From Solicoccozyma terricola (lineage: Eukaryota > Basidiomycota > Tremellomycetes > Filobasidiales > Piskurozymaceae), in the NCBI GenBank assembly GCA_001600875.1, contig BCLD01000008.1, positions 1 through 32,466 on the forward strand: a stretch of 32,466 nt of DNA. Reading direction: 5' to 3'. Of the stretch, positions 21,026-30,744 are shown piece by piece; positions within the stretch are counted from its first letter, which is position 1, and each line of letters opens with the position of its first letter. Below the pieces are notes generated by a model, which had not been told where the DNA came from, did not search any database, and saw nothing but the letters and a program-made list of their open reading frames with translations. A program made the position numbers and the translations under genes.

Positions 21026-21727
21026 GGACTGAGCATTCAGAGACGCGGGTTGATCGACATCTCCCACTCACCTTGCTGTAATCCCAAAGTCGCACCATCT
21101 TCGATTTCAAGCTCTGATGGGAAACTTTGTACTCGTCTCGCTCGATAAATCCCTTCACCGTCATCTGTAGGGTCCCAGAATGTCCTTTCGTAGGATGCCG
21201 AGGAACGATCGAAGAGCTCGGTACCGAGTGGTTGCATGTTCTTGAGGACTTCAAGTGTTCGAGGCTGGATACCGTCTGCTCGACCGGCTGTGAAGATGGG
21301 AGTGGGGCGTCAATGATGGTGGCGTAGAAGTTAGGGAAATGACAACGCACCGGATGTAGGCTCATGTCTAGAGTCAACGAGGAGGACCTTGTGACCACCG
21401 AATCGTGCCAACGCGGAGCAGAGCATGAGTCCTGAGAAAGGGACGTTATTTACGGTCAATGTGATGCCGGTGTCACAATCTGTTCAGAGGGATGACGTAC
21501 CTGCCGGACCAGCTCCAATCACACAGACATCGTATTCGGTACGATCGATGGTGTCGAGTGATGGTGGGAAGTCATGCTCGTCTGTGGGAGGGGAGATGCG
21601 GAAAGGGTGTAAATAGACGATCTCGAACGAAAGAGTTCTACCCCGGAAAATAATGTAACGACTCACATGCAGCCTTGTTCGCCTCCTCCCTGTCCTCTAC
21701 GGCGTTGCTGAGGTTGGCTGCAGACAT
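19067..21727 (-). CDS. FAD-dependent phenol 2-monooxygenase-like aromatic hydroxylase
   Basis: Uses NAD(P)H and O2 to hydroxylate a phenolic ring; acts in the cytosol in aromatic catabolism. Nine exons (21727-21667, 21581-21501, 21431-21351, 21287-21072, 20987-20679, 20604-20550, 20488-20323, 20260-20120, 20056-19067) join in phase to 699 aa; the Trichosporon cutaneum enzyme has about 665. The Rossmann motif is YDVCVIGAGPAG, the ADG motif is GRADGIQPRTLEVL, and the CKYLVGCDGGRSAVR block and the FAD ribityl motif [20 protein letters not shown] are all present. The C-terminal thioredoxin-like domain (FRIYVFAGKL; GIIVCRPDGYVAVV) is complete. The exact substrate (phenol, hydroxybenzoate or another) is not decided by sequence. 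Intron 4 has a 34-C run on the sense strand directly before the acceptor, and no sequence is missing there. A cluster of Zn2Cys6-type sites lies upstream. Confidence 0.92.
20990..21023. repeat. 34-nt poly-G tract in monooxygenase intron 4
   Basis: 34 consecutive G on the plus strand, which is poly-C on the gene's sense strand. It abuts the AG acceptor and so acts as the polypyrimidine tract. Here the flanking exons are continuous with the family, unlike in the cyclophilin gene. Confidence 0.95.
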
Positions 21728-21814
21728 GATGTAAAGATTGTGTAGATGATGGAAAAGGGTGTAGATGTGTTGCTAGGATCGAACAGTGAATGCCTACTTG
21801 TCCAGCGGCTGCTT

Positions 21815-21830
21815 TTGCCTTATATCGCCT
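21815..21830 (-). promoter_or_regulatory. TATA-like element of the monooxygenase gene
   Basis: The minus strand reads GGCGATATAAGGC about 95 bp upstream of the ATG at 21727. Position and sequence fit a TATA box for an inducible gene. Confidence 0.45.
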
Positions 21831-21876
21831 TTTGGGATGCATGGGTCGTCCAAAGAGATTAATGGGTGACATCCTT

Positions 21877-21910
21877 CGGAATCCGGAATCCGGAATCCGC
21901 GGCGGATTCG
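21877..21910. promoter_or_regulatory. Three overlapping CGG-N3-CCG sites plus a CCGCGGCGG site
   Basis: Three tandem GGAATCC units (21878-21898) create three overlapping CGGAATCCG inverted repeats at 21877-21885, 21884-21892 and 21891-21899. They are followed at once by CCGCGGCGGATTCG. CGG-N3-CCG is a classic binding site of fungal Zn2Cys6 activators. The cluster starts 150 bp upstream of the phenol-hydroxylase-like ATG and 354 bp upstream of the gene on the other strand. Binding is inferred. Confidence 0.55.
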
Positions 21911-22263
21911 TCCATTCGGGCAAGCGCATTTTGCGGTGTCAGGACGCCGGAGTACGAGGGTCGTCCAGCTCCGCGTGCGCGATATGAGCAAGGTGGGATG
22001 AGGACCTCCGGACAAGAGCATGGCACACACTCCCAATCCCCTATCAACATCGTGTTCCATGCATCGATGGACCTCAGGCACGGATCGGTGGAGTGGGGAC
22101 GATGGTGGCGGGGTGGCGGGGGGGGTGATGACGAATCACTCGGTGGCGAATGGGTGGCGAATCGATCACGTGTCACTATTTCTCGGCAACAAGATCGCAC
22201 GCAGGGTCACTCACCGTCGACATATTATCACAACCATACAACCACCTACCGTGACACTCGATC

Positions 22264-23181
22264 ATGGGGTCCTCATCCAGCAAAGCAGTGCGCAGACTAC
22301 CCACGCAGGCATCCCGCTCACAGCCAGCATGGGCGGGAGCTCGAACACCACATGTAGATCCGGCATTCAGGCAGGCTGGCGAGGCACCACCACCTCCAGC
22401 AGAGCCCCGGACAGCTTCGCCTCAAGGGTTGGGATATGCAACGGGGAAAATGAGGATGGACAGGAGTGCAAGCGAGGATATGACGGATGGTGGGTGGTCA
22501 TTCTGATATGGGTGGAGGCTATCGATTCGATTCACACTCGAGCTGATCGTGGACGCTGTATTCTTCTCTTTTTTCGTCTCAGAAATCAAAAGAGACGCTC
22601 AGGATCCAGATTTCTTGGCTAATCTAAGTCGACTAGGTCCAGTATCTGTGCCAAAGCATGGGACGCCATTCGATCGAGTGAGTTTTAGATTCTCACGGAC
22701 AATACGCCGCATTCATTGATCAACCGATCGAACATGCCACTTCCCCCCCCCCCCCCCTCCCCCCCTTCATCATACAGTCCGGACCAGGCATGCAAACCCT
22801 CCTCTCCCGCTCATCAGCAACATCATCCCCTCAATCATCACCAACAGCCGGTTTCCTATCTGCCGACCAACTATCCTCCCTTTTCGACCGACTGAAAACG
22901 ACTCCTCTGGGTCAAGAATCATCCGTATACAAGCGATTCGGTATGGATGAAAAGAAGATGAAAGAGTTGAAGAGATGGGTGAATTCGCCGAGTGTGGATA
23001 AGGAGAGGACGAAGATTGAGGTCAAGGAGGAGGGTGAGGAGGTGGTGCTGATGATGGTGAGTGTGGTTGTGGCCTGCCCGGGGGGGGGGGCGTTTGCTGG
23101 GCTGACGCCATCCGTGCGCTTCAGGCTGTTTGGGTGGACCGAGAGCCATCAGCGACGGCGGGACCGGTGGAATCGCGGTAG
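22264..23181 (+). CDS. Probable N-myristoylated small protein, unknown function
   Basis: Four exons (22264-22489, 22583-22677, 22778-23056, 23125-23181) join in phase to 218 aa. The start MGSSSSKAVRRLPTQ fits the N-myristoylation consensus (Gly2, Ser6, Lys7), so membrane attachment is likely. After a Pro/Ala-rich disordered region (about 30-60), a conserved-looking block reads DPDFLANLSRLGPVSVPKHG at about residue 83. The third exon has ADQLSSLFDRLKTTPLGQ and a Lys/Glu helix; the tail is AVWVDREPSATAGPVESR. Intron 2 has a sense-strand C15-T-C7 tract; intron 3 has an 11-G run. I do not recognise the family by name. Confidence 0.7.
22743..22765. repeat. Poly-C tract (C15 T C7) in intron 2 of the myristoylated-protein gene
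   Basis: Sense-strand poly-C a few bases before the CATACAG acceptor. It is one of several sense-strand C tracts found in introns. Confidence 0.9.
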
Positions 23182-23636
23182 CATCTGGGGGTACATTCGA
23201 CGTGCTTTAGCCATGTCATGATTACTATATAATGTGTGCCAGGTAGTCTATGCTTTAGATTGGCATCATCAATTACGGACAAGTCGAATGGGAGGCTCAT
23301 TACTCGACGTTTTCGACCAATCAAGGTGTCCACGCTCGTTAGTCGGCTGTTGATCCTGTCGATTTTGCAAGCACTGCGTCGGCCTATGCTTGGCGCGCGT
23401 CATGTCAAGATACTTCCAGGTTGGTTGGGAGTAGTATTATCGCCAACGTTATCGCTGCAGCTTTCTCGCATTTCAGTCATTGAGCGGGGCGGACGAGCGA
23501 CGGACTCGTCATGACTTTGAAAACCTGGCGTTGTTCGAGCACTCTTCGCTGCAGATCAGATGATCAGATCATCAGACACCGTCGTCCCAAGCTACTTCGT
23601 CAACTTTGCTGCTGGTATACCCCCAACTCGCGCCTT
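23182..23636. other. Convergent intergenic region
   Basis: Between the 3' ends of the myristoylated-protein gene and KTI12. A GATGATC-A-GATCATC inverted repeat lies at 23559-23573, about 65 bp beyond the KTI12 stop, and could mark a shared transcript end. No gene is supported. Confidence 0.45.
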
Positions 23637-24856
23637 TCAATGTCGTAACCCCCACGTCCCCTCGAGAAACTTGATGAACGCCTCTGCAACCGTTTGTTCC
23701 GTCCATGCACCTTGCACACCTGCAGGACCACCATGAGATAAAGCCTTTCTCTGCATCGTCTCGAATTGTCTTTTCAGTCTTTGCATTTCACTGAGGGTCA
23801 GTGTACGTCCTGGTGGGAGATGTAGTTGGAGCGGTCGGGTGAATGGGTCTCGTGCTGGAATTCGGAAGAGGGAGGAGCCCGGTGAGATGGAGAGGAAGGA
23901 GAGGAGGTCGGTGATTACGAGGGATGTAGTTTTAGTTAGTGTTCGTGTAGAGTCTGCAGGTAGTTGAGTGTTCTGGAAGGGGATGTTTGGGGTGAGAATC
24001 GATGAAGCGAGCCAAGCGTATCGGAAACACCACCTCGACTCACAGCCACAACCGCTGCATTGGGTGCTTTAACATCTCCCTTCGTAGCAGCCAACCATAA
24101 CTCCTCAAGCGGGAGTTCCTTGTCATCCCAAGCGAAAGAAAAGAGCGGTGAGTCCCAACGAACCATCGATGAGGGTTCTTCGAATCGCATTATCAGGTTG
24201 TCGAAGCTGAATGCGAGCGGACAAGGTCAGTCGCGATCTGGAAGAGAGTGAACATCGAGAGACCGGAAACCTACGTCTCTTCCTTGTATTTATTCGATTG
24301 ATCTCTCGCATCATGCCATTCTTTGCATTTCTCTGGAGGGGCCGCTACGAATACCTAGAGGTGGGGTGTTGGGAGAGAAGGAGGTCTCAGAGGGTCGGAT
24401 TCCGATCGTTGACGAGTGGTTCCCCTCTCACCCGCTCACCGTAGCTACCCTAACCTTGGCTTCTCGTGCCGCACAATACATCTGATAACGATACCCTTTG
24501 ATGTAATTGAGACCGTCGCAAATTACTAGATTCTCAGCATCGAATGAGCGTTGTAGGAGAGCGAATACGCTTGCTCGACCTGGCTTTTCAGATATACTGT
24601 CTGCAAGGAGGGTTTGGAGATGCGGAGTCGATACAGGAACTCGTAGTGGAGACTAGGAAAAGGATTTTCCGTCGCACCACTCACCATCATATACCTCTCG
24701 TCCAACTCGACATGCCTCATCATCCACTACGACGACGTTCAACGCAGGCCCGGTGTATGTCGGATCCGCAAGCTTGGCTTCAAAGTACGCTTTGATCTGA
24801 TGGACTCGGGTGGTCTTTCCGGAGCATGGGTAGCCGGAGATGGTGATGAGAGCCAT
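23637..24856 (-). CDS. KTI12: KTI12, Elongator-associated P-loop protein
   Basis: KTI12 binds tRNA and ATP and supports Elongator in making mcm5/ncm5 side chains at wobble uridine. Five exons (24856-24685, 24600-24440, 24354-24275, 24206-24044, 23972-23637) join in phase to 303 aa; the yeast protein has 313. The P-loop is at the very start (MALITISGYPCSGKTTR). VVVVDDEACRVGREVYD carries the Walker-B-like region. The LVICDGLNYIKGYRYQMYC block and AAPPEKCKEWHDARDQ follow, then MRFEEPSSMVRWDSPLF, all typical of the family. The C-terminal half is the tRNA-binding domain (SEMQRLKRQF, AFIKFLEGTWGLRH). The donor of exon 2 was set at GTGAGC (24439) because it keeps REAKVRVAT, the family reading. Confidence 0.93.
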
Positions 24857-24976
24857 GCTACGTGATGGTTGTTGGATGTAGCTATGAGCCGTAGACAACT
24901 TTTTGCTCGTGGTTGATTGTTGACCCACCCCACGCGAAATGATGCTCCGCGGATTGGTTCATCTCCCTCGTCGACC
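24857..24976. promoter_or_regulatory. Short divergent promoter between KTI12 (-) and the 62-aa gene (+)
   Basis: The two start codons are 120 bp apart and face away from each other. No TATA box is clear. The region is otherwise ordinary sequence. Confidence 0.45.
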
Positions 24977-25344
<368 letters not shown>

Positions 25345-25348
<4 letters not shown>

Positions 25349-26064
25349 TCTCCCTTTCCAACGTCCAATTCAGAGACCATCCCCTTTGGCGCCACTTCAT
25401 GCCCCTCTCCAACTTGTTTGACCAAATGAGTAATGACGCCGCCTGCCATACCGAATGCCGCTCCACCTAGAACGAGGTTGGGGAGCGCTGCACGTCGGAG
25501 GAAGAGGGTCGGGATGATGATAGATCCGAGAGCTGAACCGATGAATGAATAGTCGTCGACTCGGATTTGAGAGGTCTGGTGGGAAGGAGGGGGGGGGGGG
25601 GGGTTAGTGCAGGTTGGAGGTGTGTCTAAGTTAGGGGCGGCGGTTGGGCGGGTTTGGCTCACATTCTGGCTCTGGAGAGACCGAACCAAAGGCCAAACAA
25701 ACAATCAGCATCTCCATTTTGGGTAATAAAATAATTCGTATTCGATTCGATTCGATTCGATTCGATTTTCGCACAAACTCACCAATCTGAAAGTCCTATC
25801 GCTCAATGCATAATCCGGTTCATCCTTCAACCTCCAATACGCAGCGGGTACAGAAGCAGCAGCCCCACCAGCAGTCCACATCCAAGTCGTCCTCATGAAT
25901 CTAGCCACTGAAAATGGCTTTCGTCGAATGGCAAGGGATACGAGGTAGATTGGAGGAACGATGAGACTGAAGGCTTGAGCGACTTTGACGGAGGAGTGTA
26001 GGAGGAGTTGGTCGATGTCGCGTGAGGCGGTGATATGTGGTTTGGAGAGGTTGATGTCTGCCAT
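25345..26064 (-). CDS. Four-helix small membrane protein, unknown function
   Basis: Exons 26064-25783, 25671-25663 and 25575-25345 join in phase to 173 aa. The middle exon is only 9 nt (Ser-Gln-Asn). Four membrane segments are visible: QAFSLIVPPIYLVSLAI, WMWTAGGAAASVPAAYW, FIGSALGSIIIPTLFL and LVLGGAAFGMAGGVITHLV. The N-terminus MADINLSKPHITASRDID is soluble. Small glycine- and alanine-rich helices of this kind are common in inner-membrane mitochondrial proteins (DUF1757-like), but this is a guess. Intron 1 has an (ATTCG)n repeat; intron 2 has a sense-strand poly-C tract before the acceptor. Its stop codon overlaps the stop codon of the 62-aa gene on the other strand (CTAG). Confidence 0.72.
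25590..25603. repeat. Poly-G tract (sense poly-C) in intron 2 of the four-helix gene
   Basis: An uninterrupted G run close to the acceptor of a minus-strand intron, so C-rich on the sense strand. Confidence 0.9.
25738..25767. repeat. (ATTCG)n microsatellite in intron 1 of the four-helix gene
   Basis: About six tandem copies of a 5-bp unit occur within the intron, close to the donor. Copy number likely varies. Confidence 0.85.
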
Positions 26065-26330
26065 GGTGGTGTGGTTGTGGGTGGGTCGTTAGTGGGTGTG
26101 TGGGTGGGTGGGTGGTGGTGTGGGTGATGCAGACGGTGTTGGACGGCGTGGATGGATCCTACGGTGGAATGGAAATTGACGCTTCCTCGATTGGTTTGAT
26201 TCCTCTCCGCCAAAACGCGTAATTCGGGATACCATCTACAACGAAAATACAACGGGAGACTGACGACGACGACACTGATACTTGTACAACTTTTTCCAAA
26301 CAGCACTGGATACATCGTTCCATCTTCGAC
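26065..26330. promoter_or_regulatory. Divergent region between the four-helix gene (-) and the heptamer gene (+)
   Basis: The minus-gene side is rich in GTGGGTG units (26069-26120). The plus-gene side holds a (GAC)n run (26262-26275) and a CCAAACAG that could be a splice acceptor. No clear TATA box is seen. Confidence 0.4.
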
Positions 26331-26710
26331 ATGTCCAACGTCCAACGTCCAACGTCCAACGTCCAACGTCCAACGTCCAACGTCCAACGTCCAACGTCCA
26401 ACGTCCAACGCCCATCTCCAACCACCATCACCTTCCACCAACGCTCAACTCTGCCGCCGCACAGCCACCTCATCACTTCAACGCCTCCCTCAACCCAACC
26501 AATAAATCCCTCACACTCGTCTCCAACAACGTATCCCTCCCTCTCTCAACCTCGACCAACATCGTCTTCCTCCCATCTCCTGTACGGATGTATAATGATA
26601 TCTTTCTATTGCCGAATTGGATGAAGACGGATGAGAATGGGACGGTAGAGTGGATGGCGGAGATTGAAGGAGGGATAGATCCGGTACGGGTTATGATGGA
26701 TTGTTGTTGA
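26331..26710 (+). CDS. Unknown small protein whose ATG is followed by an 11-copy heptamer, out of frame as assembled
   Basis: From about 26412 to 26710 one frame has good protein composition: LTLVSNNVSLPLSTSTNIVF, then PSPVRMYNDIFLLPNWMKTD and ENGTVEWMAEIEGGIDPVRV, ending MMDCC. No ATG opens this frame before an internal Met. The only nearby ATG (26331) is directly followed by eleven perfect 7-bp repeats and reads a different frame that ends at 26624. In the coding frame the array reads as SNVQRPT heptads; open sequence without an ATG extends back to 26282. Either the repeat number is wrong or variable, or an unseen upstream exon provides the start. I do not recognise the family. Confidence 0.5.
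26333..26409 (+). repeat. (GTCCAAC)11 tandem repeat
   Basis: Eleven perfect units of 7 bp begin at the G of an ATG. Seven is not a multiple of three, so each gain or loss of a unit shifts the reading frame downstream; three units encode the heptad Ser-Asn-Val-Gln-Arg-Pro-Thr. Confidence 0.95.
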
Positions 26711-26826
26711 GAGCCAAATTGGAGTAAAAGGTCTTCACATCTAGCTTGTGGCTGGATGGAGGGGTTAAAAAAAGTGGCGGTGTGTGGGTATGAGACACTG
26801 GACGGGAAACTCGCGCGCACCCGCCG

Positions 26827-27491
26827 CTACCTCACCTGTAACCTAGTAAAAATATCATGCTCTTCATCTCCACCTTGACGCAACTCGGATTCCATCTTCC
26901 TAACATCATCTCCAAGTCTTCTAGCGATGAATCGATCGAATACAGCAGTCTCACGACATCGAGCGGAGATCACATTGTTCACGCGGTTGCCTAGCTCCGA
27001 GTTGCCATCTGAGGAGGAGGAGGATTGGGAGGATGATGGGAATGGGTCGGAAGTGTAGGGTGGACGGACGAGGGAGTAGTATGTGGAGAGGTAGTGAGAT
27101 CGGAGGATTGACATTGATACTGTGATTGAGGTGGGGGTGGGGGGGCGGGGGTTAGCGGCAACCTGCACATAAGATCATAGTCGTCGACGGGAAAATGGCT
27201 CGCTCACGCAGATACAACCCTCTACAAACGCGTCTAACGGTGTGGTGTAATTTCCACAACCGTCTGATATACTCGTCCTCGCCATACTGACGTGTGGTGA
27301 ATGCGAGGAGGATGCGGAGTTGGAGAGAGGTAGGGAGGGTGGAGAAGGTAGGACGGTGGGTGATGGGATGCGTGGGAGTGGTGTAGGGAGGCGGTGGCGG
27401 TGGTTCTGGTGGGTGGTGGATGAAATGGATGATGTTGGTGGAGATGAGCGGGAGGGCGGGAGGTAGGAGACGGCTGTGTGTGCTTACCCAT
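26827..27491 (-). CDS. Small protein with weak F-box-like start, unknown function
   Basis: Exons 27491-27488, 27405-27208 and 27119-26827 join in phase to 164 aa. The first exon is just ATG plus one G. After a proline run (MEPPPPPYTTPTHP) the sequence FSTLPTSLQLRILLAFTTRQ resembles an F-box start (L-P-x-x-L-x-x-x-I). Then come YIRRLWKLHHTVRRVCRGLY, a Ser-rich linker and a charged C-terminal helix (FDRFIARRLGDDVRKMESEL). The stop at 26827 follows a possible donor (CAG/GTGAGG), so another exon overlapping the plus-strand gene is possible. The F-box idea is weak. The last intron is rich in C on the sense strand. Confidence 0.6.
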
Positions 27492-27712
27492 GAGTCCTTG
27501 GATGGTGGTGATGTGTGTGGTGGTGTGATGAAGTGGTGAGGGATGGATGGATGGTCGGTCGATGGATGGTCGATGCCACGTGGCTCAACTCTCAAATTAT
27601 TTATTTCCAGCTTCAACATCCTCAACATCCTCAACGCAGCCAACGTCACAGTCACCTCGTCTGCCCATCACAGACCACCGACCTACCACCTACCACCCCC
27701 CACTCCCCACCA

Positions 27713-29245
27713 ATGCTCTACGTCATCGGCTTAGGTCTCAGCGATGAAAAAGACATCACCGTTAAAGGTCTCGAAGTGAGTGCACCGAGCACCCCCCCCC
27801 CCCCCCCCCCCCCAAATTGCTATTAGAACAACTGGTGGCAGTGTCCTTGGAAAGCTCCAGCCCCCCCCCCCCCCCCAACCCATTCATATCTATCTACACA
27901 ACCACTAAGGAAACAATCCACTGCAGGCCGTCAAACGATGTGAAAGGATATACCTCGAGGCGTATACCAGTATCCTAATGGTTCCAAAAGAAACATTGGA
28001 GGAATTTTATGGGAAACCAGTCATCGTGGCTACAAGGGAGATGGTCGAGCTGGAGAGTGACGATATACTAAAAGACGCGGATAAGGTGGATGTTGCGTTC
28101 TTGGTCGTCGGTGATCCTCTAGGGTGAGTGGGCGTGTCCAGAGAGGTAACCATTCGACCCATGATCCCGTTAGGGAGCTCTTCTTCCGCGAGCATAGCGA
28201 GCATCATGGTCCCCCGAGCGGAGCGAAGAATCTGGCTGGGCTTCTTGCGAGCGTAGCGAGCATTCATTTCCTTCTCCAGTGAGGCGAAGACTGTCGTCTG
28301 CTGCGAGTGCGGCGAGCTATACTCGTTGTTGCTGCTGCGAGTGCAGCGAGCTATACTCTCCGTCTCTACCGGTATACTCTCGCACGACTCTCTTGCCCAC
28401 ACTAACGCGCCCGCCTTCACCACCCGCCTGCAGAGCCACCACCCATACCGACCTCCTCCTCCGAGCTACATCCTTGAACATCCCCACTCAAACCATCCAC
28501 AATGCTTCCATCATGACAGCTCTCGGATCAACAGGTCTACAACTTTACAACTTTGGTCAAACTGTATCACTTCCGTTCTTTACGGATATTTGGAAACCGA
28601 CGAGTTGGTATGATATGTTGGAGCAGAATTTGAGGATTGGTACGCATACGCTTGTACTGTTGGATATTAAAGTCAGAGAGCAGAGTGATGAGAATATGGC
28701 TAGGTGGGGGATTATTTCGTTTTTTTGTTTTTGTTTTTGTTTTTTCATGGCATTCGCTTCAGACTGATTTGGTGATTTTTGTCCCCCCCATTCGCAGAGG
28801 TCGACTGATCTACGAACCACCAAGATTCATGAACCCTGCAACTGCTATCTCTCAAATCCTGTGGACGGAAGATCAACGTCATCCGGCACCAGCACCACCA
28901 CGTGCCGACGAATCTGCCGCAGCGTCAACATCACCATCCTCATCACGTTCCTCGTCTCCTGTTCCAGATTACCCAACGTTTTTACCCCCAGCATCAACAC
29001 TCGCGATGACCCTCTCGAGAATTGGAACTTCAACACAACGTATTATATCTGGCACGCTTTCCGAGTTGGCGGAATTGACAGAGGAGGACTATGGAGGTCC
29101 GTTGCATAGTGTGGTGATACTAGGCAAGAGGGTACATCCACTCGAGTTGGAGTATGCGGGCAAGTTTTGCCTAGGGGGAGCGGAGGGACAGTGGTGGAAG
29201 GTCGGCAAGGAGGTTTATGGTGTTGAACCTGAGAATGGGCGGTGA
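27713..29245 (+). CDS. DPH5: DPH5, diphthine methyl ester synthase
   Basis: Transfers methyl groups from S-adenosylmethionine to the modified histidine of elongation factor 2 on the way to diphthamide; cytosolic. Four exons (27713-27775, 27927-28123, 28434-28703, 28798-29245) join in phase to 325 aa. The family reading is clear: [73 protein letters not shown], then [15 protein letters not shown] and [12 protein letters not shown]. The C-terminus ends with [18 protein letters not shown]. It is longer than usual because of an insertion rich in Ser, Pro and Ala at about residues 205-240. Intron 1 has two sense-strand C tracts; intron 2 is 310 nt and repeat-bearing. Confidence 0.95.
27792..27876. 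repeat. Two poly-C tracts in DPH5 intron 1
   Basis: 22 C at 27792-27813 and 16 C at 27861-27876, both on the sense strand within one intron. Two tracts in one intron are prone to collapse during assembly. Confidence 0.95.
28185..28358. repeat. GCGAGC-rich repeats in DPH5 intron 2
   Basis: A 26-bp direct repeat (28299-28324 and 28333-28358) differs at one position. Further upstream are variants of the form GCGAGC-N3/4-GCGAGC (about 28189 and 28249) and GGCGAAGA. The host intron is 310 nt, several times the typical length here. Confidence 0.7.
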
Positions 29246-29428
29246 AGAGGGAGCTTTTGCATGAGTGTATTCCATCGTCGACTCGTCTGTCGTTGGATTT
29301 GTAGTCGCTTCGCTGGCCCTGTGACCGGTTACTTGACCGGCAACGTTGGACGCGTTGACCAGCCCAAGTTTCATCTTGCTCTCATTCATATCCTCGAGCG
29401 AGTCATCTCAACACAGCAGCATCAAACC

Positions 29429-30492
29429 ATGGCCACCATGAAGCCCAGCACTCGCCATCCAGTCCTGGCTCTCCTCTTCCCGTCCACCTCACCACAACTC
29501 ACCCTGGCCAATGTGTCCAAATACACCTCCTCCGTCAGCGGTCTTGACAAGACCCTGATGCTGTTCCAATATCCACCTCGCTTAATCGCGCCAGGTCTGG
29601 TGTTACTCGCTCGACTGTTGCTCAAGGGTGGGAGTCCGAATGGCAGTAAGGTCGCCAACAGTATAGTCAACCTCGTGGCTAGAATGAATGCGATGGCAGG
29701 CGCGGTGGGAGATGCGAGAACAATGATGAGACTGTTAGGTGCGCGGGGAAAAATGCTGGATGTGTTAACCCAGCCAATTCTCTTTGCTAACCCGGTTTGA
29801 TCCATACACATTCAGGTCTCATACCCATCCTAGCAGCCTTGAAATCATATCTACAGTCATCAACCCCATTGTTCGCGACCACGGACAGGGCTATATCTAG
29901 CCTTCAACTGATATCACTCCTATGCTACTACCCGCTAGAGCACATCGTCCTGCTCACATCAAAATCCGTGCTCTCTATTCCACCGAATCGAGCTGCAAAG
30001 TACTCGCTGTGGAGTGTGAGATTCTGGGCTCTGTATGTGATGTTGGATGTATGGGCACTGAAGAGACGTTGGGATGCATTGAGGATAAAGGACAAGGTGT
30101 TGAAGGTGGAAGGTGGGAGCGATGAGAAGAGTGAGCAGAGTCAGAGGCTGCAGTTGGATGGGGAATGGGAGCAGTGGACAGAGGAAGCGATGGTGGATGC
30201 GTGAGTTTGGCAGGTCACGCTGTCAATCCAAGATTCAGGTATCTAATGCTTTGCTGTAACCGCCTTTCTTGCAGAGGTTACGCTCCATTGACGATTCATT
30301 GGTCTATGCCAACCGGTCTTTGGACTAGTCCCGTGAGTTCATTTCGTCAGGAATAGAGTGTTATCCATTCCTTGCGATGCTGGTCAGTTGACACAATCTT
30401 CTTGCGATGCACAGGGATGGACAGGCTTGTTTGGAACGATCGCGGCAGTGTCAGGCATACGCAGCGGATGGAGGAAGATGGGTGTGAATTGA
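29429..30492 (+). CDS. PEX11: PEX11-type peroxisomal membrane proliferation factor
   Basis: PEX11 proteins bend and elongate the peroxisomal membrane before fission. Four exons (29429-29738, 29816-30200, 30275-30332, 30415-30492) join in phase to 276 aa, within the usual 230-290. The N-terminus has the family layout: VSKYTSSVSGLDKTLMLFQY, an amphipathic helix that inserts in the membrane, and then LARLLLKGGS. A hydrophobic helix (AISSLQLISLLCYYPLEHIV) and WSVRFWALYVMLDVWALKRR follow. The last exon, GWTGLFGTIAAVSGIRSGWR, is the typical C-terminal membrane helix with a lysine/arginine tail. No known operon-like link with DPH5 184 bp upstream. Confidence 0.88.
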
Positions 30493-30744
30493 GCGTTGGT
30501 TGTAGTCTGACAGCGAAATGTATGTGATGGCAATTACCAATCCTGTTTACCGACTACTTGGAGGCGGTCCAGGGATACAACGAAAGAAGACCAAGATGTG
30601 ATGTCAACGCTACACCACAAGCAGTGCAAACTGGGCCATCCCTCACGCCACCCTGTGCGGCGCTGGAGACGGTGTCCTGAGGCAATGTTCCAAAGTCGTC
30701 AGTGATCGCAGCGCAGGTATAGTCATTTCACAACCCAAATCTTC
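30493..30744. other. Convergent intergenic region PEX11/ESS2
   Basis: 252 bp between two stop codons. No gene or clear repeat; it probably holds both transcript ends. Confidence 0.5.

Noticed and set aside
26236..26476. Minus-strand protein with WTLDVGR heptads
   Set aside because: It is the antisense reading of the (GTCCAAC)11 array. The plus strand has the better downstream coding frame.
26473..26820. Minus-strand frame that could be a further exon of the F-box-like gene
   Set aside because: A GTGAGG donor exists at the end of that gene, but the extension would be antisense to the better-supported plus-strand coding frame.
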